DNA from: Unio delphinus
Lineage: Eukaryota > Mollusca > Bivalvia > Unionida > Unionidae
Assembly: GCA_029339505.1 (NCBI GenBank)
Contig: JAQISU010001239.1
Coordinates: 5,775,001-5,839,000 of the forward strand
DNA: 64,000 bases
Direction: 5' to 3'
The notes below the pieces were generated by a model. The model searched no databases. It saw only the letters and a program-made list of their open reading frames with translations, and was not told where the DNA came from. Of this stretch, positions 1 to 11,300 are shown in pieces; the first letter of the stretch is position 1, and every line of letters starts with the position of its first letter. A program made the position numbers and the translations under genes.

Positions 1-10
1 AGGTAAATGT

Positions 11-14
<4 letters not shown>

Positions 15-74
<60 letters not shown>
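15..74. repeat. (TC)n microsatellite
   Basis: An uninterrupted TC dinucleotide run of about 60 bp lies at the left edge of the window. From 75 to 767 I see only AT-rich sequence with no supportable gene. Confidence 0.95.
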
Positions 75-76
<2 letters not shown>

Positions 77-765
77 GGGAGTTTCATCAAGATTTCAAGA
101 CTTAGTTATCAAAAGTGAATGAATTTCTTTTTCTATCATTTTAACGCAGGGTCCTTATAAAGTCCAACTATGATATAGTTTAATGGTACACTCTTACAGC
201 TTTCTGTGAAAACGACAAGCTTAACGTCTTGACTTCATTGCGTTGTTTCAACCTTATAATTAACATGTTGGATTTTACTGTTTTATATCATTGTGATCTA
301 TTTAGATTTACTCCTCCACCCAATTCACCTCATAACATGTTTTGGCCTACATCAGTAAACTTAATAGCAGACCCCTCTCCCGAACAAATTTTGCGGACGG
401 ACCATGGTTGTCCCCCCACCCGGAAAACAAAAAATGAGGTCGTCCTTGGTAATATTTATATGATCATTTCAGTTCGAATAGATAGATAGACCAAATACAG
501 CTTTTATTAATCTTAAAGAAACATTCAAAATCTGTTTCAAACAAACTCTAAATATTTACATTTGACTCACTCCTAAAGCTTGAAAGTGCTACTTTTTTTT
601 TCTTCACTTTTTTTCTTTTTCAGTTTCAAAATACAATCGAATACATAACTGTTTGATAATGTGAAGACACTGCACATATAGTGGACCGTCTTTTAAGTTA
701 GTAAACTTTTCTGTCATCGTAACTTAAAACATAATTACTTATCGAATCTGAATCGCTAACACCAC

Positions 766-767
<2 letters not shown>

Positions 768-820
<53 letters not shown>
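768..820. repeat. (TC)n microsatellite
   Basis: A second pure TC run. Between it and about 1,700 the sequence is AT-rich with no coding signal that I can support. Confidence 0.95.
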
Positions 821-823
<3 letters not shown>

Positions 824-1504
824 GTCTGAGGACTCATTTCTCGCGATCATTTATGAAGGATAAACGTATATCGTACAATCTAGCTAATATTACAATGACC
901 GATGATTTTCTTACATACGGACATTATTCGGACGTAGTAAATACTTAGTGCACCATTATGTGAAATGATAAATTGAAAATCATTGATGATAATATGTATT
1001 GTTGTGGCTGTCGTGGACACGTGCTTTAAAATTTTAAGGAAAACGGATATTCGCTCTTTTAAGAAAATATCCTTGCTTTTTTTATATAAATTTTCATCAT
1101 GATACAGTTATATGCACTTTACTAACGCAAATTTTCAACAATAAAGATTTCTGCCAACCATTTATCCATTATATATATTTAAATATTTGTTCATTCAAGC
1201 ACGTTGCCATAATTATAAATAAGTTATCTTGATGTGACATATAAGCCAACATTAGTAAAATTTAACTCGAATATCCAGTGACCAAAATCTGTATTATAAT
1301 GCCCACTTATGCTATACGTGGTGACACTAGTTCTGCACACTTACCCAATTAAAGAAGACATCTCTGCGATTCAGATTTGTCCAAATAACTAAACATAACC
1401 ATCTTAAGAAGTGACAAAGCCATCGCTGTCATTCAGATTTGTTGACATAACTACAGAAAAGTTTCATTCAGACGTGAAATTAGCCGACTGATCAATATCT
1501 TAAG

Positions 1505-1917
1505 GTGACTTAACGGTTCTTCTATGTCGAAATACTAACAGGATAGGTTGAGCAGTGGACGGATTAATGACAATATTTCCCATCCATTGTAACTACTAAC
1601 ATTACCCACATAAGTCGACATAATATTCCAAATTGGGCAACATATTGAGAGACTAACAAAGCGTGAATCGGGATATGTAAAAAAAAAAGTTTTTTTTGGG
1701 GGGGGGATGAGTGATCGGACGGATCACTGCCATCTCACTTCTGGCTGCGTTGATTCAAGTCTCGAGCGTGACCAATGTGGCTATGTGAGAAAACTTGCCG
1801 GTAGTTTCTAGTGGATCGGTGGTTCTTTCTGTGGTTTTACCGGGTTATTCCTTCACCATATATACGGAACGACATGTATAGCTTAACGGTTCTTCAATGT
1901 CGAAATACTAACTATCT
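1505..1917. repeat. About 31-bp direct repeat flanking about 340 bp
   Basis: CTTAACGGTTCTTC followed by ATGTCGAAATACTAAC (one mismatch) occurs at about 1,511-1,541 and again at about 1,881-1,912. The second copy lies inside the SINE relic. The origin is unclear; it may be a local duplication that carried part of the SINE. Confidence 0.6.
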
Positions 1918-1942
1918 AGTGCTGAAAAATGGCTTTAAACCC
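1715..1942 (+). mobile_element. tRNA-derived SINE relic
   Basis: The block matches the better-preserved SINE at 47,829-48,073 (opposite strand) along most of its body: 'ggatcactgccatctca', a degraded B-box-like 'gattcaagtctcg', 'tatgtgagaaaacttgcc', 'ggtggttctttct' and the 3' end 'gctgaaaaatggctttaaac'. The 5' A-box half is missing and replaced by a poly-T/poly-G stretch. The copy is therefore 5'-damaged and not transcriptionally competent. Confidence 0.75.
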
Positions 1943-2059
1943 GAAGACAATAACAAAAACAGATGTATAGTATAGCTGTTTCAGTTGTAGTATGCATAAA
2001 GGAGAGTGTTGGCTCACTTTTCGTTTCTGATAGTGTTTTATGTTTTGTTGTTGTTGTTG

Positions 2060-4190
2060 TTGTTGTTGTTGCTCTTGTAGGGTTTAATGCAGTAAAACGG
2101 GCAATGTTGTGTGTGATCACTGAGGTCAAATAGTTCTTTGTGCTCGAACATATCTTGGGAAAATCCTTTTGTTGTGATTTCGTAGACGAGCGAGTCCGTA
2201 TCTGTCATGAGCAGTTTTGCCTTGTTGTATTTGTTTTCTGATAAAATACTACTAAAACTCGTGCATGAGGACCTTAGACAGATCTAACACAGCGGCTCCA
2301 ACGTAAATCAGTTTATCTAGTTTAAGCGTTGGTTTTCCTTTTGCTTTCTATGGCAACAAAATTTTCATCACGTATCATCATTATAACAATGGCCTCATCT
2401 ACTACTAGTTTATTTCTTCTCTCGGCGTTGTTGACAAACTCGATCTTTCCGAACAAGCTGTTGTGCATCAGCTTCAAGAACTCCTTGTCGAAATCGGTGA
2501 CGTCATTAGTGATGCCATTAGTTCTCTGTGCAGTGTTAAGTCCATATAATATTTCATCTACGGCGCCTGTTTAAACTGTAACGCTTTGTGAACGTTTCAA
2601 GAGCGAGTCTATATTGCAGTGCCAATAACAGCACCCTGCAATGGAGTAGCTACAGTTTATTTTAATTTATCATTTCCAGTACCAAAATGGCGTTTTTAGC
2701 TCTTGCCATTTCACGCTAAACCAATGGCTGTTCGCTAAAACGCCTCCAGTGCTGAACAGATAATCACTATCGAGCTCATGAAAGTGTTCTGGATACTTCA
2801 AATCTACATCAAACGAAATAGCATTCGGACATGTTTTAAGGATCATCAAGGATGCCACGGTGCAATTTCTCTAGAAACTGCTTTCTCTCCAGATAGCTAG
2901 TGAAATCCGCCTGTGGCAAGTGGCTGTGACATGGCACAATCAAATAAATTATTTTTATCCAGGTAAACTCTTGCAAAGTATTGGATTAGTTAGATCGTAG
3001 ATGGACAGGTATTTGTTATTGGCAATGGTATATGTTTTATTGATGACAGAAATTCAACCTCCAGCAATTTTTTCATTGAACATCAATATCTCCGGATCAA
3101 TGAACAGTTCTAAGGTTGTTCCAGTTTGCTGAAGTAAGGAATCAAAGACATGTTCTGGCGCTAAGAAGCCCCACAAAATATCCAGACGGTAATGATTCAG
3201 GAACGTTTTTTTTAGCAGGAACACGTTCGTTTTCAGATATGGGTCGCGATAATCTCCAAGAATTTTACAATCTTGCACCCATAGTCGTAGTCCTCGTTGC
3301 TAATGTTTTCAATGTTCAGCGACGAATAGAACGCGTCTGTTGGAGGCAACAAGGTTTCATCAATGAAAAACTAAGCATAGATGTAAGCAGGTCTATCTTG
3401 GTATAAATCTCTTTTTCAGATTTCCAAATGTGTGGTAGATTTTTGCATGCTCTTCCAGCAAGAATAGCATAAACTAGAGGGAAACAAACTGGTCCAACTG
3501 AAATAGACATGTACTTTTTCGAAATTATGAGGGATGACCTTAATTTCGCTTTCAACGGTGCTAAGGACAAAATTTACTCTACGATCGCTCTAGGCATCCA
3601 CGAAAACATATTCGCCAATGTGAACCTTCGTGTGATTTTACAGTGGTCTCTCACCTTTCAACGTTAGTTGACATGTTTAAACGTCTGCTTGTAAATATGA
3701 CACGTTGTGCACTGTTGTTTCTTTTTCGTTCTTCGTACATGAAAGAAATCATTGGAGCTGAATTTCTGAGAATATCCTGAACGCGATTGTAATTCAACAA
3801 AGAGTCTCTCAACGAACCACATAATGCAGTTCTCGCTGCGATGCTGATGATACTCCAATGGCAGTGTTTCTCAACCGAACAGTATAAGTTATAACCAAAT
3901 GCAGATGGTCAATGGTTTTCTTCTACCTGTGTGAAAGAGTGGTCAGGTCCTTCCAATTATCTCAGCATCGCTTCACAGTCGAATACTGCATATAAATGTG
4001 GTGTATATTTTCTCCTATAATACTCGTGGAAGACTAGTTTATTTTAGCGTTCGTTAGGCCTCCGGATAGTTTCCTGGCAGTTTCTTGCCATGATGTGTTT
4101 GTGTAGTTTTTCTTCTTGAAACCCATGAAGACTCGACAGCAGAAGTACCTTTCGCCGTTGTGTTTGCTGTACTGAGAGCTACATAATTTG
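2060..4190 (-). pseudogene. Decayed Polinton-type protein-primed DNA polymerase B
   Basis: Family-B polymerase motifs appear in order on the minus strand but are broken by many stops and frame changes. From N to C there is an 'SSQYSKHNG..YFC' segment near 4,110-4,180, 'LGDYRDPYLKTNVFLL' near 3,230 and 'LELFIDPEILMF' near 3,090. 'DVDLKYPEHFHELDSDY' follows near 2,770-2,830, then motif B-like 'FLKLMHNSLFGK' near 2,440-2,490, 'YVGAAVLDLSKVLM' near 2,300 and the motif C core 'MTDTDSLVYEI' near 2,190. These are the signatures of classical Polinton/Maverick polymerases. It is clearly different from the polymerase-helicase in element A, so it is the relic of another, much older Polinton. No matching integrase, capsid gene or TIR was found. 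Confidence 0.75.
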
Positions 4191-5873
4191 CTGAAGTTAG
4201 TTTCATCCACACGTAATGCTGCTGATAGTATTAGAGTTTGATAATCTCTTGTGAGACTGTTTTAGAGATATGCTTGGGACAAACCATAAACCGCTTATCG
4301 TACGCATTATTTATTTGATCCCGGAAACGTTGATCTATAGAGGGTTTAACGTTTCAATCTTTTCCATGTCGTTCACCGCCACTATAAATGTCATGTGGGT
4401 GGTGTTTAACGTGTGAAGATATGTTTTGTAATTGATGATACGATCTGCATTATCCTTTTCCGGATACAGCACAGATAGTACCGACCAGACCAAACAGTGA
4501 TCGTTATCGTATTTCTAGTTGACGAAGCTTTGAGTTTTAGTGATTTTTTATTGGTAACTCCACGTACTTTTCACCGCAAGTTGGATCGTATCTGGCAGTG
4601 CGAAAGTTAATTTTATTGATCCCTCCAAAAATCCAAGCTGATCCCGTCTCTTGGAGACTCCAGGTTTTATACCAGTAAAAGTTTTAAGTTCTTTTTCAGC
4701 AACAAGCCAGATTAACTGTTGGATCGTGTCCTTGGTGACCTGACCCAGTTTACATCGCCGTTGACTCATCGCGTTGTAGTGCTCTGGTGGCCTTGTCGCT
4801 AATTTTCTGTCGTTGTCGTCTGATCTCGTCGAGGCTGATTCGTGGCACTGTCGTTACTCTTATGTCATGCGATACCCACTCCTTCGTTTCGATTTTTATA
4901 CATCTTGATGGATCGTTTCTTGGTCCGCTTTCGATTTAGATTACATGACTACCTTTCGATAGATTGTAAAGTAATCCAATCGAAGCTTTCTAGCTGCTAA
5001 CCAAGCTTATTTCTGTGTTGCGATCAGCGTGAGCTTGCTTAGTTCACAAAACTTCCTTGCGATATAGGTTGATGTGTTGTTTCTCTATCAAAGCAAGTAC
5101 GTTTGTCAGAGATTGTCCAGTGCCTAGTTGGATCGTGGAAATGCCGCTTTTCACCCCGTAAGCCGTGAGTCTCCTGAGGTTGATCTACAAGAGCCTTTTT
5201 GGGGATGGTCGTCATGGTGTGTATATATAGATGTCACACAAAATTTTATTTTTGATCTATTACTCACACTAACCGCCGTGGGATTTATATATAGGTGTAA
5301 CACACAATAATGTTTGTACACGTAATTATTTGTTCATATAATTGTATGCTTGATACGTTAATAATAGAATTGTATATTCTCTTTAATTTATACATCATGG
5401 CATCGGCAATACCCAATCATTTTAAGTGGATGTCTTATCAATCTCCCGAGATCAGCAAAGGGTCGAGGACTTCTGCAGCAAACATAACTTTCTCAGCAAG
5501 GAGGGATGATACTGGAAACCATAAGAGGAAAAAATGTATTTGTGCGAAATGCTGCTTATCCAAGTACAGATCGATCAAATAATATTGTTGATACAAAGAA
5601 CCGAAATATAAGACATCATTTGGTCCTGTAACCTCTGAGAAGTACGTGCAAGTGGAAAAGCATCTAACCATGATATGATCACAACAATGATGATACAAAA
5701 ATGCCATAAAACACCCAAAAGAATCAAGAATGCAAATTTTAACACACAATTGCGATGTGATGAAATAGAACTACTCTATGTACAAAAATGTTGAAAACAG
5801 TAAACTCTCCCAATAATCAACCATAATTCTGGATCTAATGGGTGCGAAACAAAATCTTCATAATGACCAAAAA
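4191..5873. other. Left host flank, no supportable gene
   Basis: AT-rich DNA with short chance open frames only. The segment 4,200-4,800 might be the degraded upstream part of the polymerase relic, but I found no motif to prove it. The last five bases before element A are ACGAT (5,874-5,878), the left half of its target-site duplication. Confidence 0.5.
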
Positions 5874-5878
5874 ACGAT

Positions 5879-6130
5879 AGCAGCAGAGAGGGTGAGCCGG
5901 ACAACATTTTTTTGTTTTTATTTTTTATTATACCCTTAAAACGGTACGAATAGACCCTTCTCGCGAAATCTCATGTTTTTAACCAGAAAAAAAATAAGTC
6001 TCCGACCCTTATGATTGTTGTCTGAAAACATGAATTCGCAGGTGATACTGTATTCGCGTTTTCGTTGATGAATCATAAATGCCGCAAAAAGGTTGTGATT
6101 CACCCTCTCTGCTGCTAAGGTTTACGGTGA
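5879..6130 (+). repeat. Left terminal inverted repeat of element A
   Basis: This 252-bp sequence is the near-exact reverse complement of 21,558-21,809. Its outer tip AGCAGCAGAGAGGGTGA recurs inverted at its inner side (about 6,099-6,116), so the TIR is itself bounded by inverted tips. It stops two bases before the ATPase stop codon. Confidence 0.95.
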
Positions 6131-6132
6131 TT

Positions 6133-6798
6133 TTAACCGAATATTTTATCAAGTCCGATACGATATCGTGTCCTAGGGTCTGCTAAATTTATTGTCACAA
6201 ATCCGTGTGGTTTTGACTGAGCGTGACTAAAGAAATTTCTAAATTGATTATGATTCATATCACCGCTGCACCAGGTCTGATGAATATTTCGTAGCGTATG
6301 AGTATCAACGCCGTTAAATACACACAACACATTGCAGTTATCTCTGATCACTTTTGGTATCTGAGTGTATCGTTGAGTGACATATATCACATCAGTGTTT
6401 TTATGCCTGCCTCGGGAAAATATTCTAGCAGGATTTTTTTGATTATCTAACATGATATCATCGTATACCACTAAATTGTTAATACTTCCATCAATAGCAT
6501 CAATGCTCGGGGCTTCCTCTATATCAGTAATAAACTCAATAAAATCTTCATCGATTTGAAATTCTTTTGCTTTCTCGTTAAAATCCTTTAGCACTTCATA
6601 GCATCGCTGATCGTCTACACTCGGGGCTATTAAATACAATTTGTTCCATTTCATCCATCTCGTTATCAAATTAAGTAGCAGTTGTGTCTTTCCGCTTCCA
6701 GATGGTCCGATTATAATCATTCTAATTGAATTCGGCAACATTTCATGATGTTTAATAGGTTCCCGTCGTCGGGTAGCTGAATAATCAATTATATTCAT
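6133..6798 (-). CDS. Virion-packaging ATPase (A32/FtsK-HerA-like)
   Basis: The 221-residue protein has a P-loop GPSGSGKT at residues 31-38. A Walker B strand 'NLVVYDDIM' lies at about 107-115, and a later segment 'VIYVTQRY..IPKVIRDNCNVLCVF' matches the sensor/arginine region of Polinton ATPases. In this family the enzyme pumps the linear genome into preformed capsids in the infected cell. It is the first gene inside the left TIR and diverges from the zinc-ribbon gene across only 17 bp. Length is normal for the family and the frame is intact. Function is inferred from motifs and context. Confidence 0.9.
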   Translation of the reverse strand: MNIIDYSATRRREPIKHHEMLPNSIRMIIIGPSGSGKTQLLLNLITRWMKWNKLYLIAPSVDDQRCYEVLKDFNEKAKEFQIDEDFIEFITDIEEAPSIDAIDGSINNLVVYDDIMLDNQKNPARIFSRGRHKNTDVIYVTQRYTQIPKVIRDNCNVLCVFNGVDTHTLRNIHQTWCSGDMNHNQFRNFFSHAQSKPHGFVTINLADPRTRYRIGLDKIFG

Positions 6799-6815
6799 GC
6801 CGTTATATATAAATT
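6799..6815. promoter_or_regulatory. Compact divergent promoter
   Basis: Only 17 bp separate the start codons of the ATPase (minus) and the zinc-ribbon protein (plus). They contain TATATATAAAT, a TATA-like core readable in both directions. The 5' leaders of both genes must be extremely short or must overlap the opposite gene. Confidence 0.5.
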
Positions 6816-7013
6816 ATGGATCTATATTGTGTGAAGTGTAAAAAACGTACTGGCACAGATGACTTGACGACGATTACAACTAAAAATAACCGATCAGCGC
6901 TTTCTGGTAAATGCGTACAATGTAGTACAAAGAAATTTAGATTTGTTTCTAAACCCAAGGAACTCAAGGAACCTTTAAAAAAAAACGAGGAGGTGATATC
7001 GCAGCCAAGCTAA
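6816..7013 (+). CDS. Zinc-ribbon protein (DUF5679-like)
   Basis: The 65-residue frame has paired cysteines C5-x2-C8 and C33-x2-C36 around a 'TTKNNRSALSGKC' core, the pattern of small zinc ribbons common in Polintons and giant-virus relatives. A lysine-rich tail follows. In relatives this ribbon is, as far as I recall, fused to a phospholipase A2 domain. Here the PLA2 domain lies in the -1 frame and overlaps this tail. The frames meet at a nine-A run (6,977-6,985) ending in the canonical heptamer A AAA AAC in the ribbon's own frame. The short C-terminus 'EEVISQPS' after that heptamer may therefore be only the unshifted product. Confidence 0.75.
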   Translation: MDLYCVKCKKRTGTDDLTTITTKNNRSALSGKCVQCSTKKFRFVSKPKELKEPLKKNEEVISQPS

Positions 7014-7345
7014 CTAAACTCCCTGGAACCCCATGGGCAAAATACCCTGGAGAAAAGCACCTTCCAGGATATAGCTACTGTGGACCGGGAAGAAGACTTG
7101 ATATCAGACTCAATGATCAAAATCAGCCCCGACCCGGTGAGGAACCAATAAACGCTATTGATAAGGCCTGTCACCTTCATGATGTATCTTATAAAATCAG
7201 TAATCTGCAGCACAGGCATCTAGCAGATGTGAAATTAATTCATGCGTTAAATGCTATTTCTGATAAATCTTTCAAAGAAAAATTGGCTTCCTTTTTGATA
7301 AAATCGGCTATGAAAAGTAAATTGATGTTAGGTGCTTGTAATTAA
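6953..7345 (+). CDS. Parvovirus/adintovirus-like phospholipase A2 domain (no own start)
   Basis: An open frame of 131 codons contains 'LPGTPWAKY', the Ca-binding-loop-like 'YCGPG' near 7,075-7,090 and the catalytic 'HLHDVSY' near 7,170-7,190. These are the hallmarks of the PLA2 domain found in parvovirus VP1 and many Polinton/adintovirus elements, where it breaches endosomal membranes during entry. No ATG precedes the domain after the upstream stop at 6,950. It is probably made as a fusion with the zinc ribbon, by -1 frameshifting or because the assembly lacks a base. It ends 8 bp before the integrase ATG. Confidence 0.75.
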   Translation, partial: TQGTQGTFKKKRGGDIAAKLTKLPGTPWAKYPGEKHLPGYSYCGPGRRLDIRLNDQNQPRPGEEPINAIDKACHLHDVSYKISNLQHRHLADVKLIHALNAISDKSFKEKLASFLIKSAMKSKLMLGACN

Positions 7346-7352
7346 TAACAAC

Positions 7353-8300
7353 ATGGAATCTATTTATTATTCCCCAAGAGGATACTGGAGAGGCAAGGCA
7401 GCAATCCATAAACTCGCTAGCGCTGCAAAAGTGAAAAAGGCCACTGCGGCTCATTGGTTATCTAAACAGGCACTATGGCAAATTTATCTACCACCGCCTA
7501 AACAAATTCAATTCTCGCATTTTGATGTGACCGGACCCAATGAAGTTCATCAGGCTGATCTATTATTTTCGCCACATGACCACGGTTACAAATACGCATT
7601 AACCGTAGTTGATATTGCAAGTCGATACAAAGAAGCAGAACCGTTAAAAACAAAATCAGCCACTGAAGTGGCTTCTGCATTTGAAAGGATTTATCGAAGG
7701 AGTCCTCTGCACTGGCCAAATCTATTACAAATTGATCCTGGCAAGGAATTTCAGGGTGCAGTGTTATCAATAATGAAAAATCATAATGTCACTATCAGAC
7801 GAGGACATACTGCGCTACATCGTGATCAGGCAATTGTAGAACGGTTTAATAAAACCCTTGCTGAGCGGTTATTTGGATATCAATACGCAAAAGAATTCAT
7901 CCAAGAAAAAAGATCCCGTGAATGGGTTAAAAGGTTACCAGCTGTGATTACTGCACTGAATAACGAGATTACTAGAACAATTAATTTGAAACCTATCAAT
8001 GCGATTAAAAAGAAGTCAATACCTGAAATGGAAATTCAAAAAGATTTCAAAGAACCAATTCTTGGTAGTAATGTCATTGTGAGGTATTTATATGAACCAG
8101 GAGAGCTTGAAGGATGCAGAAAAAGGGCTACTGATCCTATTTGGAGTATTACTGCACATAAGATATCTAGTATAACACGATCTACGGGTAGACTTCCAAT
8201 CTATAAACTGGATTCAACTGCCCCTCAACGGGGTTTTACTAGACAACAATTACAAGTGATACCTGAGGATACTCAATTACCACCGCATGGGCTTAACTAG
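7353..8300 (+). CDS. DDE integrase (retroviral/Polinton type)
   Basis: A 315-residue rve-family integrase. The open frame extends 7 codons upstream only through a GTG, so the ATG at 7,353 is preferred. The catalytic triad is D69 ('VHQADLLF'), D128 ('LLQIDPGKEF') and E163 ('QAIVERFNKTL'), with 34 residues between the last two. The segment 'YSPRGYWRGKAAIHKLASAAK..WLSKQ' is the N-terminal region seen in Polinton integrases. It would catalyse insertion through the AG...CT ends and produce the 5-bp target duplication. No chromodomain is evident at the C-terminus. Its stop overlaps by 8 bp the 3' end of the convergent polymerase gene. Confidence 0.92.
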   Translation: MESIYYSPRGYWRGKAAIHKLASAAKVKKATAAHWLSKQALWQIYLPPPKQIQFSHFDVTGPNEVHQADLLFSPHDHGYKYALTVVDIASRYKEAEPLKTKSATEVASAFERIYRRSPLHWPNLLQIDPGKEFQGAVLSIMKNHNVTIRRGHTALHRDQAIVERFNKTLAERLFGYQYAKEFIQEKRSREWVKRLPAVITALNNEITRTINLKPINAIKKKSIPEMEIQKDFKEPILGSNVIVRYLYEPGELEGCRKRATDPIWSITAHKISSITRSTGRLPIYKLDSTAPQRGFTRQQLQVIPEDTQLPPHGLN

Positions 8301-11300
8301 CACCCTTGCGTCTATTGCACTCAAGACAAGTCAACATCACATTATTTCTGACATGACCGAGATTGTTATTTTTTCTGTCTACGGTGAATTGGCGAGGATC
8401 CTTATCCGAATAACGCCAACGCATTATACAATTGCAACTTGCGCAGTGATTATTTTGTTGTTGCTTTAACGCAATTATTAATTCAGCATCAATATCAAAT
8501 TCTCGTTGTTTTTTTTTTGTCTTGTTGTTTGGAACCGGAGAGTTTTTTTATCAATAATATCATTATCATCGCCATGATTTCATCATCGTCACCAATGATT
8601 TCATCATCGAAGACAATTCTTCGAAGCTGATTTATTTTTCGTACTCTGGATACTGAAAGATAGACTAAATTCGACCATTCTATGCGATTATCTACCATCC
8701 AAACAATTGTATTCGATATTGTCAATCCCTGTGAAAAATGTATTGTTGCTGCATAACCTAGCGTCCATGGGGATTTATAAGCACGCAATGCATCTTCAAC
8801 GACATTGATATCAACCAGCACAATATCATTTAATACGAGAATCTGCTTTTCACGCCCTGACTCTGTCAGGCCTTGAATATCAACTTCAATGTTCTGTTTT
8901 CGTGTATCCGATGGCCTATAACAGAGGGGCACTGGAAGTGTTGCAAATTTTTGTTTATGCAATTCAAATAACTTCATCTGAAGTGTGTCCCTGACTATTT
9001 TTCTACTTGCAATGATTAAATCATTTGGTCTCCACGCTTCCCAAAACTCATTCATGGGAGTTTCCGAAATTATTTCACGGGCTATTTCACACTGGATTTT
9101 ATCCGGTTGTAATCTAATTAGTTTTTTCAATTTTTTTAATTCATTATCAAGTGATCTATGATCGGTATCAATTTCTTCATAATAGTCTACAAAACCCTTT
9201 AGCCATTCATGGGGGGATGCACCGACAAATGGTGGTGGTTGCCCGTGATCACCGCACATGACGATTTTTGTATTTTTCAATAACAACCACTCAAGAAATA
9301 TTTTTAAGACATCTTCTGACACTGTGTCTATTTCATCCCAACTGATAATTTCAGGAATAAATTTCTCTCCCATGCGCTCAGGAGTCCATTTATCTCCCTT
9401 CCATCGGAAAAAACTATGATAAGTGCAGGCATTTACCCCTCTCTGTATCATTTCTCTTGCAAGTCTGTGAGTCGGTGTTAGCACAATCATGTTTGATTTG
9501 GAAACGCTAGCGTTTCTACGAAATAACTCAATTACCCGGGTTGTTTTTCCTGACCCACCACAACCGTTTAAATAAACTGTTTTATATCTACAGATTGGAT
9601 CAGAAATCGGTGGTGCACTAGAAAATTCTGAACACTGATTGCTTTCTAAGTAATTATTTTCAATGGTAACATCTGCTGATGGAATATAATCATGAAGCAT
9701 TTCCTTCTTAATTCTCCATGACCCCCAATTCTCGTTGCCAGTAGCCTTAAAATCAGTCATTTTGCTATTTATGTAAAATGAATCAGTAGCAACTCTAACT
9801 GCGGTGGTAGGAAATCTATTGATCATTGAAAATAAATTAATAGAAGCATAACCAAGCATAGAAGCTCTCAAATGTGTGTACTGCGGATTGTATCCATCAG
9901 TGTAAGTAACAATTGTACCCAATTTGGTTCCATTGGACATTAATGCGTCCTTACGATTGACATATAAGCCCCTATTCGTTAAATCCCTGATTACAAAATC
10001 GTATTCAGCATTGTCTATAATCAATCGTGAAGAATATCTCGTATTATCATCTTTGCCACCTTGGGTAAATTTACCGATTATTCTTCGTCCAAGATCTTTT
10101 GCTTCATTGTTTCTGATTTCAAATAACTGTTTGGACCAATCCATGATTTGTTGTTCACTGAAATTTGGAAACAGTTTTCGCTCTTCGCTAATTATTTTTT
10201 CTAGATCAGGTTGTGGTAACCAGACTGATTTCTGTGCTCGATAGGATATAATTGCTTCACTGACAATTAATGATTTTAACATCTTACAATCAAGCATATA
10301 CCGTAATAACACTATTGGCATCCAGTGTTTTTCAGACATGTGTTTACCAATCCAAAGATAACTACACGGATGAAGTCCTTCAGCCATTTCAAATGATACT
10401 ACACAAGCGAATCCGGTTAAATCGAAATGTGGCAGTGGTCCATTAATAGCAACACGGGTTATTTCGTGTGTAGGGTGTCCAAATCGTTTGAAATATTTCT
10501 CACACCCTCCATGCCCAAGAAAACTTCCTGGATAACACGCAATCATATCAACGGAAATAACGGTATCAGCGGTGTATTTTGTATTCCATAACCCTCCATG
10601 GCTGTATTCAAGACAGGACAATTTGACATCTGATAAGAACTCACTTCGTGTTGGTTTCCACGCGTTTTTCTTTCTACAAAATGTGCTGCAATGGATGGTA
10701 CTGTAAAACAGTTTGCTAATAATTGATCGTTGTCTTCCTCCAGAGAAAACTCACTAGCTAGTTGTTTCATTTGATTATGCAGCTCTTCAGTACGGTACAA
10801 TTCTCCGTTGGGCCTTACAAACTGATCAAATCTACATTCTTCGTCTGAAGTACTATGAAATAGCCACACTGACACAGGATCGTTTTTACTCAAATGGTAA
10901 ATAGCATCAAATAATTTCTGCTCTGAAAAAAAACTCTTCGGTTTGGGATAGATATTTTACGGTTCTATCCCGTGGGAATATTGTTACTGCAGATGACCAC
11001 GCGTGTGTGTTATGATCAATAATCTGTATTGGGTTTCCTTTTTTTGATTGATATTTCGGTTCTTTTAATACTTCACCGGTGATTGTCCTTACCGATATTG
11101 GAAATCTCAATGATGTTTCTAATTTAGTTATATCCTGAATTGTTGCCCGATGCTGTTTCACTGTCAGTTCCCATTCGGTTATTTTTTTTCGTCTTAGATC
11201 AGTTAGTTTATTTCCCCGGGACGCATTTGTGAAGTGTTCCATTATTCGTGTTGCTACACAATTGAGCCCTGTCGAATATTTCATGGGTGCTAGTTTTGCA

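Noticed and set aside
8287..8469. Plus-strand 60-codon frame after the integrase
   Set aside because: It is the shadow of the HNH-like end of the polymerase gene on the minus strand.
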